From assembly GCF_011742165.1 (NCBI RefSeq), contig NZ_JAAQTO010000028.1:162268-226267 (forward strand): DNA of 64,000 nt. The letters run 5' to 3'. Source of the DNA: Billgrantia bachuensis. Lineage in GTDB: Bacteria > Pseudomonadota > Gammaproteobacteria > Pseudomonadales > Halomonadaceae. This document shows, piece after piece, positions 62,489-64,000 of the stretch. The position numbers were made by a program, and so were the translations under genes. Under the pieces are notes generated by a model that did no database searches, had not been told where the DNA came from, and saw only the letters and a list, made by a program, of their open reading frames with translations. The stretch's first letter is position 1, and each line of letters begins with the position of its first letter.

Positions 62489-63865
62489 TCAGTGGGTGGT
62501 GACCAGCATCACCACGCTGAGCGCGGCGGAGACCCACATCGCCGGCTTGATGTCGTAGAGCTTGCCGGTGGCCAGCTTGATCAGCACGAAGCTCAGGAAG
62601 CCGAAGGCGATGCCCAGGGTGATCGAGTAGGTCAGCGGCATCAGAATGATGGCCAGGAATGCGGGGAACGCCTGCTCGAAACGCGTCCAGTCGATCTTGC
62701 TGATCGGGGCCAGCATGAACAGCCCCACTAGCACCAGCGCCGGCGCCGTGGCGATACCCGGCACCAGCGACAACAACGGCGACAGGAACAGGAACGGCAG
62801 GAACAGGAAGGCAATGGTCACCGCCACCAGGCCGGTGCGGCCGCCCTGGGCCACGCCGGCACCGGATTCGATGAAGGTCTGCGCGGCACTGGTGCCGAGC
62901 GGAGCGGCAATCATCGAGGCAAAGGCGTCCACGGTCATGGAGCGCTTGAGGTTGCGCGGGTTGCCGTTCTTGTCCTTGAGGTCCGCCGACTCCGAGAGCG
63001 CCATGAAGCACGAAAGCGCATCGAAGAAGTTGGTGAACAACATCACGAAGATGAACGGAAGGTAGGCGACCTTCAGCGCGCCCCAGATGTCGACCTTCAT
63101 CACGGCGCTGAAGTCCGGCCAGGCGGCCAGGCCGCTCCACTCCACCACCACGTCGCCGCCCCACAGCCGCCCCATTGGCGTCGCCAGCAGGGTGGTCAGG
63201 GCGATGCCCAGAATCAGCGCGCCGTTGAAGCGCATGATCACCAGGATGGCGGTGGCCATCATGCCGATGAAGAAGGTGATCAGCGAGGCGTCCATGTTGC
63301 CGAGCGTGACCAGGGTGGCGTCGCTTCCGACGATGAAGCCGGCGTTCTTGAAGCCGATGAAGGTGATGAACAGGCCGATGCCGCAAGTAATGGCATAGCG
63401 CAGCGAAGGTGGGATGGCCTCGATGATCGCCTCGCGCACGTTGAACATCGCCAGGGTGGCGAACAGCACGCCGGACCAGAACACGCAGCCCAGCGCCACC
63501 TCCCACGACAGGCCGGCGCCCAGCACCAGGGTATAGGTGAACAGCGCGTTCATGCCCATGCCCGGTGCCACAAGGATCGGGTTGCGGGCGTACAGCCCCA
63601 TCGCCAGGCTGCTCATGAAGCTGATCAGCACGGTCGCCGAGAGCGCGGCGGAGAAGGGGATGCCGGCGTCAGAGAGGATCGCCGGGTTGACCACGATGAT
63701 ATACATCGAGGCTAGGAAGGTAGCGATACCAGCCAGAATCTCTGTCTTGACGCTGGAGCCGCGTCGGCTTGCGCCGAAGTAGGTGTCCAGCCAGTTGCCT
63801 TGTCCCGAGGCTCTCGCGGGGGACTGGTCTTCTGCTCTATCGGCCAGGGAGGAGGTCGGTTCCAT
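62489..63865 (-). CDS. NCS2 (AzgA-type) nucleobase permease
   Basis: A 458-residue inner-membrane carrier with about 12-14 helices. The segments KTEILAGIATFLASMYIIVVNP, ILVAPGMGMNALFTYTLV and GLFITFIGFKNAGFIV are typical of adenine/guanine/hypoxanthine permeases of the AzgA/PurP branch. It should import a purine base with H+. A deaminase for adenine is encoded close by. The ATG at 63865 has a weak ribosome site. Two tandem RutR-like boxes lie 64-123 bp upstream, suggesting control by pyrimidine or purine status. Confidence 0.9.
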   Translation of the reverse strand: MEPTSSLADRAEDQSPARASGQGNWLDTYFGASRRGSSVKTEILAGIATFLASMYIIVVNPAILSDAGIPFSAALSATVLISFMSSLAMGLYARNPILVAPGMGMNALFTYTLVLGAGLSWEVALGCVFWSGVLFATLAMFNVREAIIEAIPPSLRYAITCGIGLFITFIGFKNAGFIVGSDATLVTLGNMDASLITFFIGMMATAILVIMRFNGALILGIALTTLLATPMGRLWGGDVVVEWSGLAAWPDFSAVMKVDIWGALKVAYLPFIFVMLFTNFFDALSCFMALSESADLKDKNGNPRNLKRSMTVDAFASMIAAPLGTSAAQTFIESGAGVAQGGRTGLVAVTIAFLFLPFLFLSPLLSLVPGIATAPALVLVGLFMLAPISKIDWTRFEQAFPAFLAIILMPLTYSITLGIAFGFLSFVLIKLATGKLYDIKPAMWVSAALSVVMLVTTH

Positions 63866-63928
63866 AGCTTGTGTCCATTGTTGTTGGAGATGTCGTTGAA
63901 GAAGCGTCGCTGGTGAATCATGACGTAT

Positions 63929-63944
63929 CTGACCGTTTGGTCAG
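63929..63944. promoter_or_regulatory. RutR-like operator, copy 1
   Basis: CTGACC-GTTT-GGTCAG is a perfect 6+6 palindrome. TGACC-N4-GGTCA has the spacing of the RutR consensus TTGACCA-N2-TGGTCAA, with differences in the centre and ends. Confidence 0.55.
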
Positions 63945-63972
63945 GTGCGTTCGGCTACAGCCTAGACGTTAT

Positions 63973-63988
63973 TTGACCGATTGGACAG
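63973..63988. promoter_or_regulatory. RutR-like operator, copy 2
   Basis: TTGACC-GATT-GGACAG is a degenerate second copy. Matching bases continue past the palindrome (CAGGTG and GTT), so the two copies form a direct repeat of about 22 bp with a 44-bp period. Confidence 0.5.
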
Positions 63989-64000
63989 GTGGGTTGCGAC

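Overview
The window looks like chromosomal DNA from a high-GC gammaproteobacterium, most likely a member of the Halomonadaceae (Halomonas/Billgrantia type). This rests on gene content and protein style: an NhaC antiporter beside amino-acid catabolic genes, PqiABC, AcnB, PpsR/PpsA, DUF2789, the queC-queE-queD cluster and TrhP, all in GC-rich codons. I cannot run a database search, so the genus is an inference. I see no rRNA, tRNA, insertion sequence, prophage or CRISPR array; this is ordinary core and catabolic chromosome.

Bases 1-20,640 form an amino-acid catabolic island. It opens with the 3' end of an HglS-type 2-oxoadipate dioxygenase. Next come a beta-alanine module (bauR divergent from bauA and mmsA), an NhaC antiporter divergent from an Lrp-type regulator, and a lysine/pipecolate module (amaB-amaA divergent from a LysR gene). 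A valine module follows: liuR and an acyl-CoA synthetase, divergent from isobutyryl-CoA dehydrogenase, 3-hydroxyisobutyryl-CoA hydrolase and mmsB. After a MATE exporter comes a glutarate module (gcdH-gcdG). MmsA can finish both the beta-alanine and the valine routes. HglS, AmaA, AmaB, GcdH and GcdG all serve lysine breakdown. The intergenic region beside liuR holds a LiuR-like palindrome and a second, perfect 20-bp palindrome of unknown owner.

Bases 20,650-33,020 are central metabolism and envelope: a DUF3750 protein, the PpsR/PpsA pair with a classic terminator, a periplasmic gamma-glutamyltransferase, a membrane-anchored glycerophosphodiester phosphodiesterase, RraA, an outer-membrane barrel protein and aconitase B with a strong terminator.

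Bases 33,270-42,510 hold tRNA anticodon-loop modification genes (miaE, queC-queE-queD-like plus a YkgJ-type cysteine protein, trhP) around a 1,317-residue regulator. That regulator reads as winged helix, BTAD, degenerate nucleotide-cyclase-like domain, AAA-type ATPase and helical repeats. It is the most unusual gene here.

Bases 42,600-53,950 carry an HDOD-GGDEF signalling protein, DUF2789, a cytoplasmic-type asparaginase, a CynX-like MFS transporter overlapping an unrecognised gene, RhlE, PqiA-PqiB-PqiC and a Na+/Ca2+ exchanger family protein that probably starts at TTG.

Bases 54,280-64,000 hold a cytochrome bd-type oxidase operon of the cyanide-insensitive class with its CydDC exporter, an adenine deaminase, a dihaem cytochrome c peroxidase with two FNR/ANR-like boxes upstream, and an NCS2 nucleobase permease with two tandem RutR-like boxes upstream. 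I found no wholly new defence or biosynthetic system. The best leads are the multi-domain regulator, the unexplained palindromes and the extra gene in the queuosine operon.
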